64,000 bases of DNA from Mucilaginibacter terrenus (GCF_003432065.1 NZ_QWDE01000007.1:58024-122023), one strand, 5' to 3'; shown: positions 53,711 to 62,324, counted from the stretch's first letter. Numbers and translations are program-made. The notes: a model not told the origin generated them from the letters alone.

Positions 53711-55066
53711 ATGAATAAAACGGTGGTTATTGATATTGTTGGCCTGTCAACCTCGGTGATCGGCGAGCATACGCCATTTTTGAGCGCTTACATTGCGAAA
53801 AACAATCTGAACGTTATTGAACCAGTGTTGCCTGCCGTGACCACCTCGGTACAGTCCACCTACGTGACCGGCAAATGGCCGTCGGAGAATGGTATAGTTG
53901 GCAATGGATGGTATGACCGTACAGATAGCGAGATCAAGTTCTGGAAGCAATCTAACAAACTGGTCATCGGCGATAAGATATGGGATAAAGCCAAAGCGCT
54001 AGATCCTTCGTTCACTACTTCAAAGATGTTCTGGTGGTACAATATGTATTCGAGTGCTGATTACTCGGTAACACCACGCCCGCAATACTTAGCTGATGGC
54101 CGTAAACAACCAGATTGCTATTCGCAACCGCCTGAATTGCGCGATGAACTTCAAAATAAATTAGGCCAGTTCCCGCTGTTTCAGTTTTGGGGGCCCGGTG
54201 CTAATATCAAGTCTACCCGTTGGATAGCCGATGCTGCTATGTATACTGATGATCAGCATAACCCAACCTTGACGCTGATCTACCTGCCGCACCTCGATTA
54301 TTGCCTTCAAAAATTTGGTCCGGATCTGACCAAGATCGCACCTGAACTGAAACAGATAGATGAGGTGGTAAAAGACCTGGTGACATTTTACGAGCGTAAA
54401 GGTGCAAAGATCATCCTGCTGTCCGAATATGGCATCGCCCCGGTAAGCAATCCTATACATTTGAATCGTCTGTTACGTCAAAACGATATGCTGGGCATAC
54501 GTGTGGAGAACGGTTTGGAATTATTGGATCCCGGTGTATCAAAAGCATTTGCGGTAGCGGATCACCAGATAGCCCATATCTATATCAATGACCCGTCGGT
54601 TACTGATAAGGTAAAGGGCCTGATCAAGTCGGTAAAAGGAGTAGAGTTGGTACTTGACCGTGCCGAACAAAAGAAATACAACATCGACCACGAACGTGCC
54701 GGCGACCTGGTGGTAATGGCCGATAAAGACAGCTGGTTCACCTATTATTTTTGGCTGGATGATGCCGTAGCGCCTGACTATGCCCGTATGGTTGATATAC
54801 ACAAGAAGCCGGGTTACGACCCGGTAGAGATGTTTATGACGTCGAAAGGTCGTGCGGCTTATAAATTACTGCGTAAAAAATTAGGCTTTCGTTATGTGAT
54901 GGATGTTATCCCGCTGGAGGCTACGCTGATCAAAGGATCACATGGCAGAGTGAATATTGAAGACAAATTTAAAGCTGTGCTGGTTACAGCTAATAAAATT
55001 AACCAGGAGATGGTCACTGCCGTTGATGTTTATGATGTAATATGGAAGACGCTAACTGAACAGTAG
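53711..55066 (+). CDS. eboF: EboF, nucleotide pyrophosphatase/alkaline phosphatase superfamily
   Basis: 451 residues. Phosphodiesterase-nucleotide pyrophosphatase fold: D8 (VVIDIVGL), nucleophile Thr in LPAVTTSVQSTYVTGKWPSE (T44/T45), GIVGNGWYDR, LPHLDYCLQKFGP (second metal site), and SEYGIAPVSN and DHQIAHI for remaining Asp/His ligands. It probably hydrolyses a phospho-ester or pyrophosphate of the ebo metabolite. It lacks a signal peptide, unlike secreted NPPs. Last gene of the operon; starts 14 nt after eboE. Confidence 0.85.
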   Translation: MNKTVVIDIVGLSTSVIGEHTPFLSAYIAKNNLNVIEPVLPAVTTSVQSTYVTGKWPSENGIVGNGWYDRTDSEIKFWKQSNKLVIGDKIWDKAKALDPSFTTSKMFWWYNMYSSADYSVTPRPQYLADGRKQPDCYSQPPELRDELQNKLGQFPLFQFWGPGANIKSTRWIADAAMYTDDQHNPTLTLIYLPHLDYCLQKFGPDLTKIAPELKQIDEVVKDLVTFYERKGAKIILLSEYGIAPVSNPIHLNRLLRQNDMLGIRVENGLELLDPGVSKAFAVADHQIAHIYINDPSVTDKVKGLIKSVKGVELVLDRAEQKKYNIDHERAGDLVVMADKDSWFTYYFWLDDAVAPDYARMVDIHKKPGYDPVEMFMTSKGRAAYKLLRKKLGFRYVMDVIPLEATLIKGSHGRVNIEDKFKAVLVTANKINQEMVTAVDVYDVIWKTLTEQ

Positions 55067-55200
55067 CGCACGCTGTCGCTGTTAATTATTTTCTTTCGAT
55101 AGCTACAAGCGTCTGACCATAATGGGCATCCCGTTTAGTAATTGCGGTATTGCTCAAACTCAATTATAAGGGAAGGAAGTCTTGTTTAAAGATAATTAAT

Positions 55201-55231
55201 AAAAAACCCCCTTAAATTAGTATTTAAGGGG
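55201..55231 (-). terminator. Intrinsic terminator of the interrupted tRNA-Arg gene
   Basis: Arms CCCCTTAAAT (55208-55217) and ATTTAAGGGG (55222-55231), 4-nt loop, with T6 following on the minus strand. It lies 26 nt past the CCA end of the tRNA-Arg fragment in its own orientation, so it is the old native terminator of that tRNA. Confidence 0.8.
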
Positions 55232-55256
55232 ATAGAGAGTCCGGGTACTTCCTGGT

Positions 55257-55320
55257 TGGTGATCTCATCAGGATTCGAACCTGAGACCGACAGATTAGAA
55301 ATCTGTTGCTCTATCCAGCT
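55257..55320 (-). tRNA. 3' fragment of tRNA-Arg(TCT), att-site remnant
   Basis: Read on the minus strand it gives the second half of the D arm (AGCTGGATAGAGC), an anticodon arm ACAGA-TTTCTAA-TCTGT (anticodon TCT), T arm TCAGG-TTCGAAT-CCTGA, acceptor 3' strand TGAGATC, discriminator A and an encoded CCA. The 5' acceptor strand (expected GATCTCA) and the first part of the D arm are missing; upstream sequence in tRNA sense is CGTCTATA. The gene is broken exactly where the integrated element begins, so this is a displaced attachment-site copy and not a working tRNA. Confidence 0.88.
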
Positions 55321-55357
55321 TATAGACGTTTAAAAGGCATTTAAGGGCTTTATATGG

Positions 55358-56557
55358 ATGAGTGCGCCAAATGTGCGCCAAATGTCTAATCAAAAAAACA
55401 CTTTCACAGAGCCTTCAATTATTAATGAAAGGGATTTATCCAAACGCTGTTATGTAACATTTTACTTAAATGGAGAACGAATAAGGGAATACAATGGTAA
55501 AAATGTTGGCATATCACTAAATCCTAATCGTGCTAAGTCAATTGCTGAAAGGCAACAACTATTGAAAAAATTGCTGTTCGAGATTCGCAAGGCTCTCGAA
55601 ATACACGAATATCCACATTCAACACGTTCGCAAAAGACCGTTGTAGCCAATAAGCCTGGCAAAGGTTCTGAAATGATAGATCCTTCTGCTATCTCGACGT
55701 TATTTAAAGCTGTAAAAACCAAACTCCGTTCTAATCTAAGCCTGAAGTATAAAAGAAATCTTAAGACAATTTATCGGCAATTTCGAACTTTTATGAGTAA
55801 TGAGGAATTAAATGGACCTCTTTCAGCAATTAGCATCGTACGTATAGAGTCTTTTTTGAATCAATACAATTCTACAGGTACTTATTACATGAACAAACGT
55901 CGTGATCTTGGCGTCCTATTTACCCTAGCCGCTAAAACGATTAATGTGAATGTAAAAACAGTGCAGGAATCCAGTAAGATTAAATCCAAAGCTAAGCTTC
56001 ACAAACCTTATGATAAGAGCCAATTAAAACCAATACTTACTTACCTGCTAACTTATAATCCCAAGCTCTACTTATGCTGTCTGCTTACCTATGGCGCTTG
56101 GCTTCGCCCGCATGAAGAAGTTCGACTACTTACCAAGGGAGATTTCAAGAAAGACGACACCGAAGTTCATCTATCTGGCGAAGGTAACAAAGGTGGAAAA
56201 GTTAGAGTAGTTTACATACCCGAGTATGCTCAAACAGTGATAAAACCAATTTTGGAAGGTTTGAAGAGAAATGAAAACATTTTTAGTTTAAAGAAGGAAC
56301 CTTTTAATGAGTCATACTTCAATACTGCCTGGAGCAGAGCCTACAAAAGGATGTATGCTTTAGGTCTAATTTATGAAGATCAGACTATATACTCTTTCAG
56401 GCATACTGCCGCAATCGAAGTTTATCAAAAAACGAAAGACGTTTATCTGCTTCAAAAGCTGCTTGGTCATTCCTCAATATTAGTCACCCTAAAATACCTT
56501 AGAAGTTTAGGCGAATTCAGCACTGATGAGTTGAGAGATGCTGCTCCACAATTATAA
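55358..56557 (+). CDS. Tyrosine recombinase / integrase
   Basis: 399 residues. N-terminal SAM-like core-binding region (about 115-205) and a C-terminal catalytic domain with Arg 250 (GAWLRPHEEVRL), Lys around 276-281 (GEGNKGGKVR), YSFRHTAA with Arg 348 (the usual His at the first position of HxxR is Tyr), His 371 (LLGHSS) and nucleophile Tyr 380 (TLKYLRS). It should integrate and excise the element at the tRNA-Arg gene whose fragment lies 37 nt upstream. The protein is of the Bacteroidota mobile-element type. Confidence 0.9.
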   Translation: MSAPNVRQMSNQKNTFTEPSIINERDLSKRCYVTFYLNGERIREYNGKNVGISLNPNRAKSIAERQQLLKKLLFEIRKALEIHEYPHSTRSQKTVVANKPGKGSEMIDPSAISTLFKAVKTKLRSNLSLKYKRNLKTIYRQFRTFMSNEELNGPLSAISIVRIESFLNQYNSTGTYYMNKRRDLGVLFTLAAKTINVNVKTVQESSKIKSKAKLHKPYDKSQLKPILTYLLTYNPKLYLCCLLTYGAWLRPHEEVRLLTKGDFKKDDTEVHLSGEGNKGGKVRVVYIPEYAQTVIKPILEGLKRNENIFSLKKEPFNESYFNTAWSRAYKRMYALGLIYEDQTIYSFRHTAAIEVYQKTKDVYLLQKLLGHSSILVTLKYLRSLGEFSTDELRDAAPQL

Positions 56558-56601
56558 GTTTGTAACCTTAAAAACCACCGCAAATCCTTACTAGAACTAA
56601 C

Positions 56602-57768
56602 ATGGCATCCATAACAACAGCGACAAAGAATAAGCAAATCTTGCTAAGTCTTCGGAACCGTTTTATCAACGATTACAATTTAACAGAGGCAGTAAACAGT
56701 TTCTACAATCATTATGCAATTGACTTTGGAGCTGATGGCACTTTCCCTTACACTTTCACTCCAAGTATTATCATTCAAGACAAGCAATTAGAGCAATATA
56801 TTCACGACTATGAAGACATTGTTAAAGGCCTTGCTTTAAATAATCATCAAAGTGATGAAATCTTTTTTCTGGCAAAAACGTTTGAGAGCTTCTCAAACGA
56901 GAAAGAAAAACAAATAATTAAAGAAAATTACCTGAGGGGTAACGGTAAGTTGCTGGTTAGTTTGCTCAAAGCCCCAATAAAAGATTATTCACTTGACAGT
57001 ATATATCAGGCGTTCGATGATGAGGACTTGTACCCTGATGAGGTCAATAACATCATTCTAAGCTTCCTCACTATTGTTACAAATAAGCCCATTGAATCAT
57101 TCCTTGATTCAGATAATCAATTAGACTTCTGCAAATTAAGCACTAATGAAGCTTTAAACCTTGTTAAGGAAATCAGAAAGCAAACCAATATAAGAATTGA
57201 CTTTAGGACAGGTGATAAAGATATAAACATATACATTTCTAAAGACGTATCAACAATCTTTGGATACAAGGAGAATTTTAAATCGAGGTACTGTGAGCCG
57301 CAAAGTTCATGGTTCAAAAGGGAGATTTTGACAGATGTTGTTCGGAGACTGTTTAAAGAACAAGAATCTCACAATACCGATTTATACAAACACCTATGTA
57401 GGTTGAAGGAAGTTTTTAATCCTAATGCTAAAGAACTCGATAATCTAGTAGGTAATTGGAACAGAGAGAGTCATAAAACACACAATTTCAAAGCATGGTA
57501 CAATATCCTTAATTCTTATTTAAATAATAACGGGTTACTAATTACTAAAAATAAAACTAACGCTAGAAGAGCTATTCTCTTTCTTCGGTTATCTATTATA
57601 TTCGGTTTTATTGACGATAGCGGACATTTCGTTCAGCAACCGCTCTACAATCAAGTATCAAAAAGCTTAAAAACGTTTAACCTTAAAGTTTCAGGAACAA
57701 CCAACTTCTCCCCAATAACACTACTCAATAATATTTTTAAAAACCTGTCCAGTTCTACCAAATATTAA
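56602..57768 (+). CDS. Hypothetical protein (388 aa)
   Basis: Family not recognised. Charged, Asn/Lys-rich, largely helical protein without signal peptide or membrane helix. Overall look (mid-size, after an integrase, IFGYKENF... and NNNGLLITKNKTNARR segments near the C terminus) recalls RteC-type proteins of Bacteroides conjugative transposons, which control excision. No diagnostic motif was confirmed. It starts 44 nt after the integrase stop, so cotranscription is possible. Confidence 0.6.
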   Translation: MASITTATKNKQILLSLRNRFINDYNLTEAVNSFYNHYAIDFGADGTFPYTFTPSIIIQDKQLEQYIHDYEDIVKGLALNNHQSDEIFFLAKTFESFSNEKEKQIIKENYLRGNGKLLVSLLKAPIKDYSLDSIYQAFDDEDLYPDEVNNIILSFLTIVTNKPIESFLDSDNQLDFCKLSTNEALNLVKEIRKQTNIRIDFRTGDKDINIYISKDVSTIFGYKENFKSRYCEPQSSWFKREILTDVVRRLFKEQESHNTDLYKHLCRLKEVFNPNAKELDNLVGNWNRESHKTHNFKAWYNILNSYLNNNGLLITKNKTNARRAILFLRLSIIFGFIDDSGHFVQQPLYNQVSKSLKTFNLKVSGTTNFSPITLLNNIFKNLSSSTKY

Positions 57769-57773
57769 AAAAG

Positions 57774-57813
57774 GTTAAAGATGAGCAATTTTTTGAAGTA
57801 GTTTAACCTTTTA
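57774..57813 (+). terminator. Hairpin after the 388-aa gene
   Basis: AAGGTTAAA and TTTAACCTTTT form a stem around a 22-nt loop just after the stop. Long loop and A/T content make it a moderate candidate. Confidence 0.35.
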
Positions 57814-57838
57814 AAGCGCTGTAAAACAGTATTCTAAG

Positions 57839-57869
57839 TTTTTTATTTTTTGATGTATCGTTAACTTTG
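57839..57869 (+). promoter_or_regulatory. Candidate promoter for the 134-aa gene
   Basis: TAACTTTG at 57862-57869 matches the Bacteroidota -7 consensus TAnnTTTG exactly. TTTT stands at the -33 position (57839-57842) with the correct 19-nt spacer, one base off TTTG. Predicted start near 57876, giving a leader of about 57 nt. Confidence 0.6.
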
Positions 57870-57932
57870 TACCTCACAAATAGCAGAAGACGAGCGCTCG
57901 TTTGATGTTTAATAATAAATTAAATAACAAAC

Positions 57933-58337
57933 ATGTCAAATCTATTAAATGAGCTGCTAGGTAGCAGCAAAGCTCTGGACGAGCAAAAAGGATTCGTATT
58001 TTTCAATGATGAACACCCTGAAGGGTATACATCTAAAGAAAGTTTTTTAGCAAGCTTGAGAAAGCAAAAAAATGGTAAAAAGGCTTTCAGGGTCGGTCAC
58101 ACCAAGACAATGTTCGATAATATGGCCCTTGGTCGAGGCTTACTTTCTGAGCCAACCCTTTCGAACGAAGATGGTGAGCAAGTTATATGGATTAGGTTCG
58201 GCTATGGCAAAACGAAGCAGAATCTTCAAATCCTAAATGAATGCGGTATGTACGACTTCATTATGGATTATGCTCATGGGCGTATCCAAAACGTACCAAC
58301 TTTTGAAAAGCTAATCAATAGTATTAGCCAACAGTAA
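57933..58337 (+). CDS. Hypothetical protein (134 aa)
   Basis: Not recognised. Soluble, mixed alpha/beta, no signal peptide. It has a WIRFGYGKTKQNLQIL segment that superficially recalls a P-loop but lacks GxxxxGK[ST] spacing. A clear promoter-like element lies upstream and a strong hairpin downstream, so it is probably an independently expressed gene of the element. Confidence 0.6.
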   Translation: MSNLLNELLGSSKALDEQKGFVFFNDEHPEGYTSKESFLASLRKQKNGKKAFRVGHTKTMFDNMALGRGLLSEPTLSNEDGEQVIWIRFGYGKTKQNLQILNECGMYDFIMDYAHGRIQNVPTFEKLINSISQQ

Positions 58338-58345
58338 TTTCCTCT

Positions 58346-58369
58346 GAGGGTGGTTAGTCAACCACCCTC
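58346..58369 (+). terminator. Perfect 10-bp hairpin after the 134-aa gene
   Basis: GAGGGTGGTT (58346-58355) and AACCACCCTC (58360-58369) with AGTC loop, followed by TCATTTCAA. The T content is low for an efficient intrinsic terminator. Confidence 0.5.
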
Positions 58370-58434
58370 TCATTTCAACACTATCATATCCAGTGAAGTC
58401 ATTGACGACTATCAGATATCTATTATTAAAAAAA

Positions 58435-60279
58435 ATGAATAAAAGCAGTTATAAATTCCTTAAAATAGGGAAAGAACAGTACTTAAAGGACATAATGGAT
58501 TGTATTCCCTCAAATGTCATTTTATTTAAAGTATTAACCGGCATTGGAGCAACGACTTTGGAAATAGAATACCTTCTCCGGCACAGCATCATAATTGAAC
58601 CCAACCTTCCAGTTATAAAAGGGAAATGTAAGAAATACAACAAGTCAAAGAAAAACCCAACCGTTTTAGGTGTTTATGAAGGAGTTACAGTAGACATGAT
58701 TGTTGATTATTTACAATCTGACAATAAAGCTAAAAAGATAATCACTACTCCTGAATCTTATTTCAAAGTAAAACAGGCTTTTGAAGAACTTGCAATTAAT
58801 ATATACTCACATAGCTTTATGCTATTTGACGAATGTGAGCGAGTTGTGCAAGACGTTGGCTACCGTGAAAAGATTGCCTTACCAATGAAGGATTTCTTTC
58901 TATTTACACACAAAGCATTCATTTCAGCAACGCCTATAATCCCGAGTGATCCTAACTTTCTGTTACAGAAGTTTGATATATTTAACATAAAACCAACGTT
59001 TGATTACAAAGAGCAGATAACAGTTATAGACACTAATAATGTTCATTACACTCTCGCTAAGTTTTTTCAAGAAAACAGGCGAGACCAATATTTTATCTTC
59101 TTTAATTCAACGGATGCAATCGCATCTTTAATCCAGAGCTTAAATATTCTTGACGATAGTGCAGTTTTTTGTGCTAGGGAAAGCAAAGGTAAGCTGAAGG
59201 TAAATGGCTTTAAGCATTTAAGTACAGATATTGGTCCTTTTCAAAAATACAATTTCTTTACCAGTAGGTTCTTCTCGGCTGTTGATATAGATAACGTCTT
59301 AAATCCAACTATTATCATTATATCTGATCTTGTTACTGCTGCCCATTCTACCATAGACCCTTGTAGTGAATCTATTCAAATTATTGGGCGGTTCAGGAAA
59401 GTCGACGGTTTTGATTCTAAAAAGGAAGTGATCCACATAACCAATATTGATCCAGAATTGAAAGCAAAATCTGAACAAGAATGTGTCGATGATTTTAAGG
59501 TTGGGCATAGTACATATCAAACATTGAAACGTTTACATGATGCCACTACCACATCTTATGGTCGTGAAGTTATGAAAGAGGCGTTGACTAGAATTGAGTT
59601 TGCTAAGTACATCAACCTGGATGGCGAGATTAATTACTTTATGCAAGATAATACAGTTTATGAAGAGCGAAAGAAAGGTTACTACCAATCGGTTCAATCT
59701 TTATTGACAATATACAAAGATTCTAAGCATTTCAAGATGAAAGCAAAATCGGAATGGTATTCCTTTTCTGACTTGGATAGAAAAAGAACTGATAAGCAAG
59801 CGCGTTTAAAAACTGTTTTCGAGGTTGTAATGCCAGCTATTAAAGAACTTTATGATAAAAAAGATCAGACAACTTTTATATGGCAACTTCAGCTGCAAAG
59901 TCTAAAAGATGAATTTTCTCAAGTTTTTGATGCTTTTGACAAAATAGGACTTGAAGAGGCGAAAGCCCTTGAGTTTGACCACGTCAAAATCAGGAAGGCA
60001 ATACAGCAAAAGGAGATTAGCAGTCAAAAAAGTCACTTCGGCTTTCTCGGATCTATAGAGAGTAATTTTCATGAAGGTGAAAGCTATTCGTCACAACAGA
60101 TCATGTACAAGTTAAGAGCGGGTATGGCAGAGCATAACTTAAAGCTGCTGACTCCTGGGGTTAAGTTGCTGAAGGAGTATTGCCAACTCTCCGACAGAAT
60201 AACCATTGGTCGCAATTCTGATGGTAAAGAGGTAAAAGGTTATAAATTAATCAAGATACTGAATAAAGCTAAAAGATAA
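58435..60279 (+). CDS. Helicase-like ATPase with altered Walker A motif
   Basis: 614 residues from the ATG at 58435 (a GTG 42 nt upstream is in frame but less likely). The order of motifs is that of a superfamily 2 helicase: motif I TGIGATT (35-41), where Ala replaces the usual Lys; motif II FDECE (131-135); motif III ISATP (163-167); motif V-like FTSRFFSAVDI (275-285); motif VI QIIGRFRK (315-322). The C-terminal ~280 residues are not recognised. It is likely a DNA- or RNA-dependent motor or regulator of the element. Whether it hydrolyses ATP without the Walker A Lys is open. Confidence 0.65.
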   Translation: MNKSSYKFLKIGKEQYLKDIMDCIPSNVILFKVLTGIGATTLEIEYLLRHSIIIEPNLPVIKGKCKKYNKSKKNPTVLGVYEGVTVDMIVDYLQSDNKAKKIITTPESYFKVKQAFEELAINIYSHSFMLFDECERVVQDVGYREKIALPMKDFFLFTHKAFISATPIIPSDPNFLLQKFDIFNIKPTFDYKEQITVIDTNNVHYTLAKFFQENRRDQYFIFFNSTDAIASLIQSLNILDDSAVFCARESKGKLKVNGFKHLSTDIGPFQKYNFFTSRFFSAVDIDNVLNPTIIIISDLVTAAHSTIDPCSESIQIIGRFRKVDGFDSKKEVIHITNIDPELKAKSEQECVDDFKVGHSTYQTLKRLHDATTTSYGREVMKEALTRIEFAKYINLDGEINYFMQDNTVYEERKKGYYQSVQSLLTIYKDSKHFKMKAKSEWYSFSDLDRKRTDKQARLKTVFEVVMPAIKELYDKKDQTTFIWQLQLQSLKDEFSQVFDAFDKIGLEEAKALEFDHVKIRKAIQQKEISSQKSHFGFLGSIESNFHEGESYSSQQIMYKLRAGMAEHNLKLLTPGVKLLKEYCQLSDRITIGRNSDGKEVKGYKLIKILNKAKR

Positions 60280-60284
60280 GTTCT

Positions 60285-60337
60285 GCTACAGACATTTGAA
60301 AATTAGGGGTTTTTATACCCTTAATTATTAGTGTAGC
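60285..60337 (+). other. Nested inverted repeat after the helicase-like gene
   Basis: Outer GCTACA/TGTAGC and inner AATTAGGGGT / ACCCTTAATT (one mismatch) lie just past the stop codon. It could be a terminator, but the T-tract is weak. Confidence 0.4.
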
Positions 60338-60388
60338 AAGAACAAAAAGCCCCTTAATAGATATATAAGTTTTTAATAAAAAATTATA

Positions 60389-60733
60389 ATGCAAATTTTA
60401 AATTATACAGGCCTTTACGTCGGTTTGACAAATATAGCAGGACAACCGACGCGAATACTGCCTCCTCAAGGAAGAGCTAGAATGGAAATTGATGGTACTG
60501 ATTTCAAACAAACTGTTGACGGGGTTCCTATTTATAAAGTAAATCATAAAAGGATAAAAGGATTACCTGAACCAGATCCCAATAATGAAAGATTTTACAT
60601 AATTTCGAAAGAAGTGGCAAGCTACATATCGAAACGTAGATATGATTTATTAGTCGCTGAAGAGCCATTTCAATGGGCCGGAGACACGTTTTATAGACGT
60701 TTGGTATCTGTCTCCACTAGTCAAAAAGGTTAA
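60389..60733 (+). CDS. Hypothetical protein (114 aa)
   Basis: Not recognised. Small, basic, beta-rich appearance (MQILNYTGLYVGLTNIAGQPTRILPPQGRARMEIDG). No signal peptide. It is followed at once by a clear intrinsic terminator and so is probably the end of a unit. Confidence 0.55.
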   Translation: MQILNYTGLYVGLTNIAGQPTRILPPQGRARMEIDGTDFKQTVDGVPIYKVNHKRIKGLPEPDPNNERFYIISKEVASYISKRRYDLLVAEEPFQWAGDTFYRRLVSVSTSQKG

Positions 60734-61142
60734 TATATGAAGTATAAAGCTGCCTAGTGCAGCTTTTTTTTGCCCTGTCGACACATTCATTTAAAAGGCT
60801 AGCCTTGTAATACGATAGCCAAAACTCTTTTTATAAAATATCCCCCCTGGCATCTAAGAAATACATCCCTTTTACTTTTTTTGTGTTTTTTTAGAATAAA
60901 AGTTGTGCTTTGAGCACTCACACCGCTTAGATTTTACCCCCTCTCTGGTTGCTGATAGGAAACGAAAAGTTATCATGGTATTTAAGCTGTAAGGCTGGCT
61001 CAATCCTTCGGATTTCGTCACCTATATACAGCCTTGCTGAAGACTTCAATCTTCACTATGAATACTGCCTCAACAGCTCACATTCGTGAGCTCCCATGCT
61101 GTCCTAAGCTAATTGTCAATCAATTTAACACACCCATTCTCC
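60734..61142. other. 409-nt gap with strong secondary structure
   Basis: No convincing gene. After the terminator it contains AAGGCTG (60991-60997) paired with CAGCCTT (61029-61035) around AATCC-TTC-GGATT, and then a 7-bp hairpin AGCTCAC (61075-61081) / GTGAGCT (61086-61092). It could be a leader RNA for the next gene, a small RNA or an origin-type site. Confidence 0.4.
60746..60771 (+). terminator. Intrinsic terminator after the 114-aa gene
   Basis: AAGCTGC (60747-60753) and GCAGCTT (60759-60765), loop CTAGT, then a run of T residues. Textbook form. Confidence 0.8.
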
Positions 61143-61661
61143 ATGAAAGAAGTATCAGAAATCAACAAAAAAGAAAATTCAAATCTGGCTCGAACAAGAA
61201 AGTCAAAGATCGGTAAGCGTTGGAAGCAAATTAAGCCAAGGAGTCATCCTAATAATTATTACCAAACAGTCCGGGTCATCATCAACAATTACCTGCGTAT
61301 TTTAGAGATAGTCAAAACAGAGTACCTGCAGCTTGGAGAACGCTTTTTTGAGAAAGACCTGTTGCATGATCCTTCAGACCCTTTTACCCTTTACAAATTC
61401 TTTACGACTAATTTCTATTGGTACCTGGAATGTGACCTGCTTTTTAACATGAACATCTACTATACCTATAATGATTGTCCATACGATTACAAGGTAAACG
61501 ACCTCATAAGCAGGTACACGTTAGCTGCAATTCCAAAAAGGCAGCATACGGACTTAGATGATTACATGAAAGGCACAATAGGATTTCAGGGAACACAGCT
61601 GATATTTCAGAAGAAAGTAGGAGAGGATTACTCATTACGTAGCAAAATGCTCACGCTATGA
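61143..61661 (+). CDS. Hypothetical protein (172 aa)
   Basis: Not recognised. It starts MKEVSEINKKENSNLARTRKSKIGKRWKQIK with a very basic N-terminus that could bind nucleic acid, followed by a helical region rich in Tyr and Phe. The ATG at 61143 is preferred to an in-frame TTG at 61113. Preceded by a structured leader and followed by hairpins. Confidence 0.5.
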   Translation: MKEVSEINKKENSNLARTRKSKIGKRWKQIKPRSHPNNYYQTVRVIINNYLRILEIVKTEYLQLGERFFEKDLLHDPSDPFTLYKFFTTNFYWYLECDLLFNMNIYYTYNDCPYDYKVNDLISRYTLAAIPKRQHTDLDDYMKGTIGFQGTQLIFQKKVGEDYSLRSKMLTL

Positions 61662-61732
61662 TTGCAGGCATACTCTGCTTGCAAGTGACTAGTTAAAAGG
61701 TAACTGCTGCAGTTGCCTATTTTATAACACTC

Positions 61733-61760
61733 AAATGCTTGGTCTGTCGACCAGGCATTT
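61733..61760 (+). terminator. Hairpin upstream of the 166-aa gene
   Basis: AAATGCTTGGTC (61733-61744) and GACCAGGCATTT (61749-61760), one mismatch, TGTC loop, followed by CTCATTTTAA. It probably ends the 172-aa gene transcript. A second small inverted repeat (GGTAACT/AGTTGCC) lies at about 61699-61717. Confidence 0.5.
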
Positions 61761-61801
61761 CTCATTTTAATAGGACACCATTAAATATTAACAAAATAAT
61801 C

Positions 61802-62302
61802 ATGAATCAGAAAAAACAACCTAATCAAGCTCAGTTACCTTATAATGCCGAGGTGACAAAGGCGTACCACAAGGTATTAAAGTTTGCAAAGCAAATGATT
61901 TCCACATTGCCCGCTTATGAAGCTCGATGCACATTAGAGCTAAATGAGAAACATGCATTTTCAGAGCTTAAAATTCACCAGTTCGTATCACCAATGCTTT
62001 ACCTCAGCCTGGAAGTAGGCGAACAGGACAGTTATTACATTCACTTTGGCTATGAACAGTTTGATTCAGAAAGCAGGCTTGCAGATTTCTCATCAAAATT
62101 TGTTCGTGCTATCTATCGGTTAACTTCAAGACAAGCTACCACAATCGATATTGAAGATTGCGTTCACACCAATAATCTGATAACAACCTGTTCAGAGTTA
62201 TACGAGGTAATAGAAGATTCAGCTTACAACAAGCATGTTTTTAAAGAAATACCGTACAGACCAAAAAATGTAAAAAGAAAATTGATGAGAGCAGTCGGTT
62301 GA
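61802..62302 (+). CDS. Hypothetical protein (166 aa)
   Basis: Not recognised. Starts at ATG 61802 (MNQKKQPNQAQLPYNAEVTKAY); an earlier in-frame start would overlap the hairpin. Soluble, mixed alpha/beta, and no motif identified. The convergent XRE gene ends 18 nt further on. Confidence 0.5.
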   Translation: MNQKKQPNQAQLPYNAEVTKAYHKVLKFAKQMISTLPAYEARCTLELNEKHAFSELKIHQFVSPMLYLSLEVGEQDSYYIHFGYEQFDSESRLADFSSKFVRAIYRLTSRQATTIDIEDCVHTNNLITTCSELYEVIEDSAYNKHVFKEIPYRPKNVKRKLMRAVG

Positions 62303-62304
62303 CG

Positions 62305-62324
62305 GTAGGAGTTTCGGCTCCTAC
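62305..62324. terminator. Hairpin between convergent genes
   Basis: GTAGGAG (62305-62311) and CTCCTAC (62318-62324) with loop TTTCGG. The right arm includes the XRE gene's stop codon. It likely serves both genes. Confidence 0.6.

Noticed and set aside
57933..58337. P-loop NTPase in the 134-aa protein (FGYGKTKQ)
   Set aside because: Spacing does not fit GxxxxGK[ST], and no Walker B partner is present.
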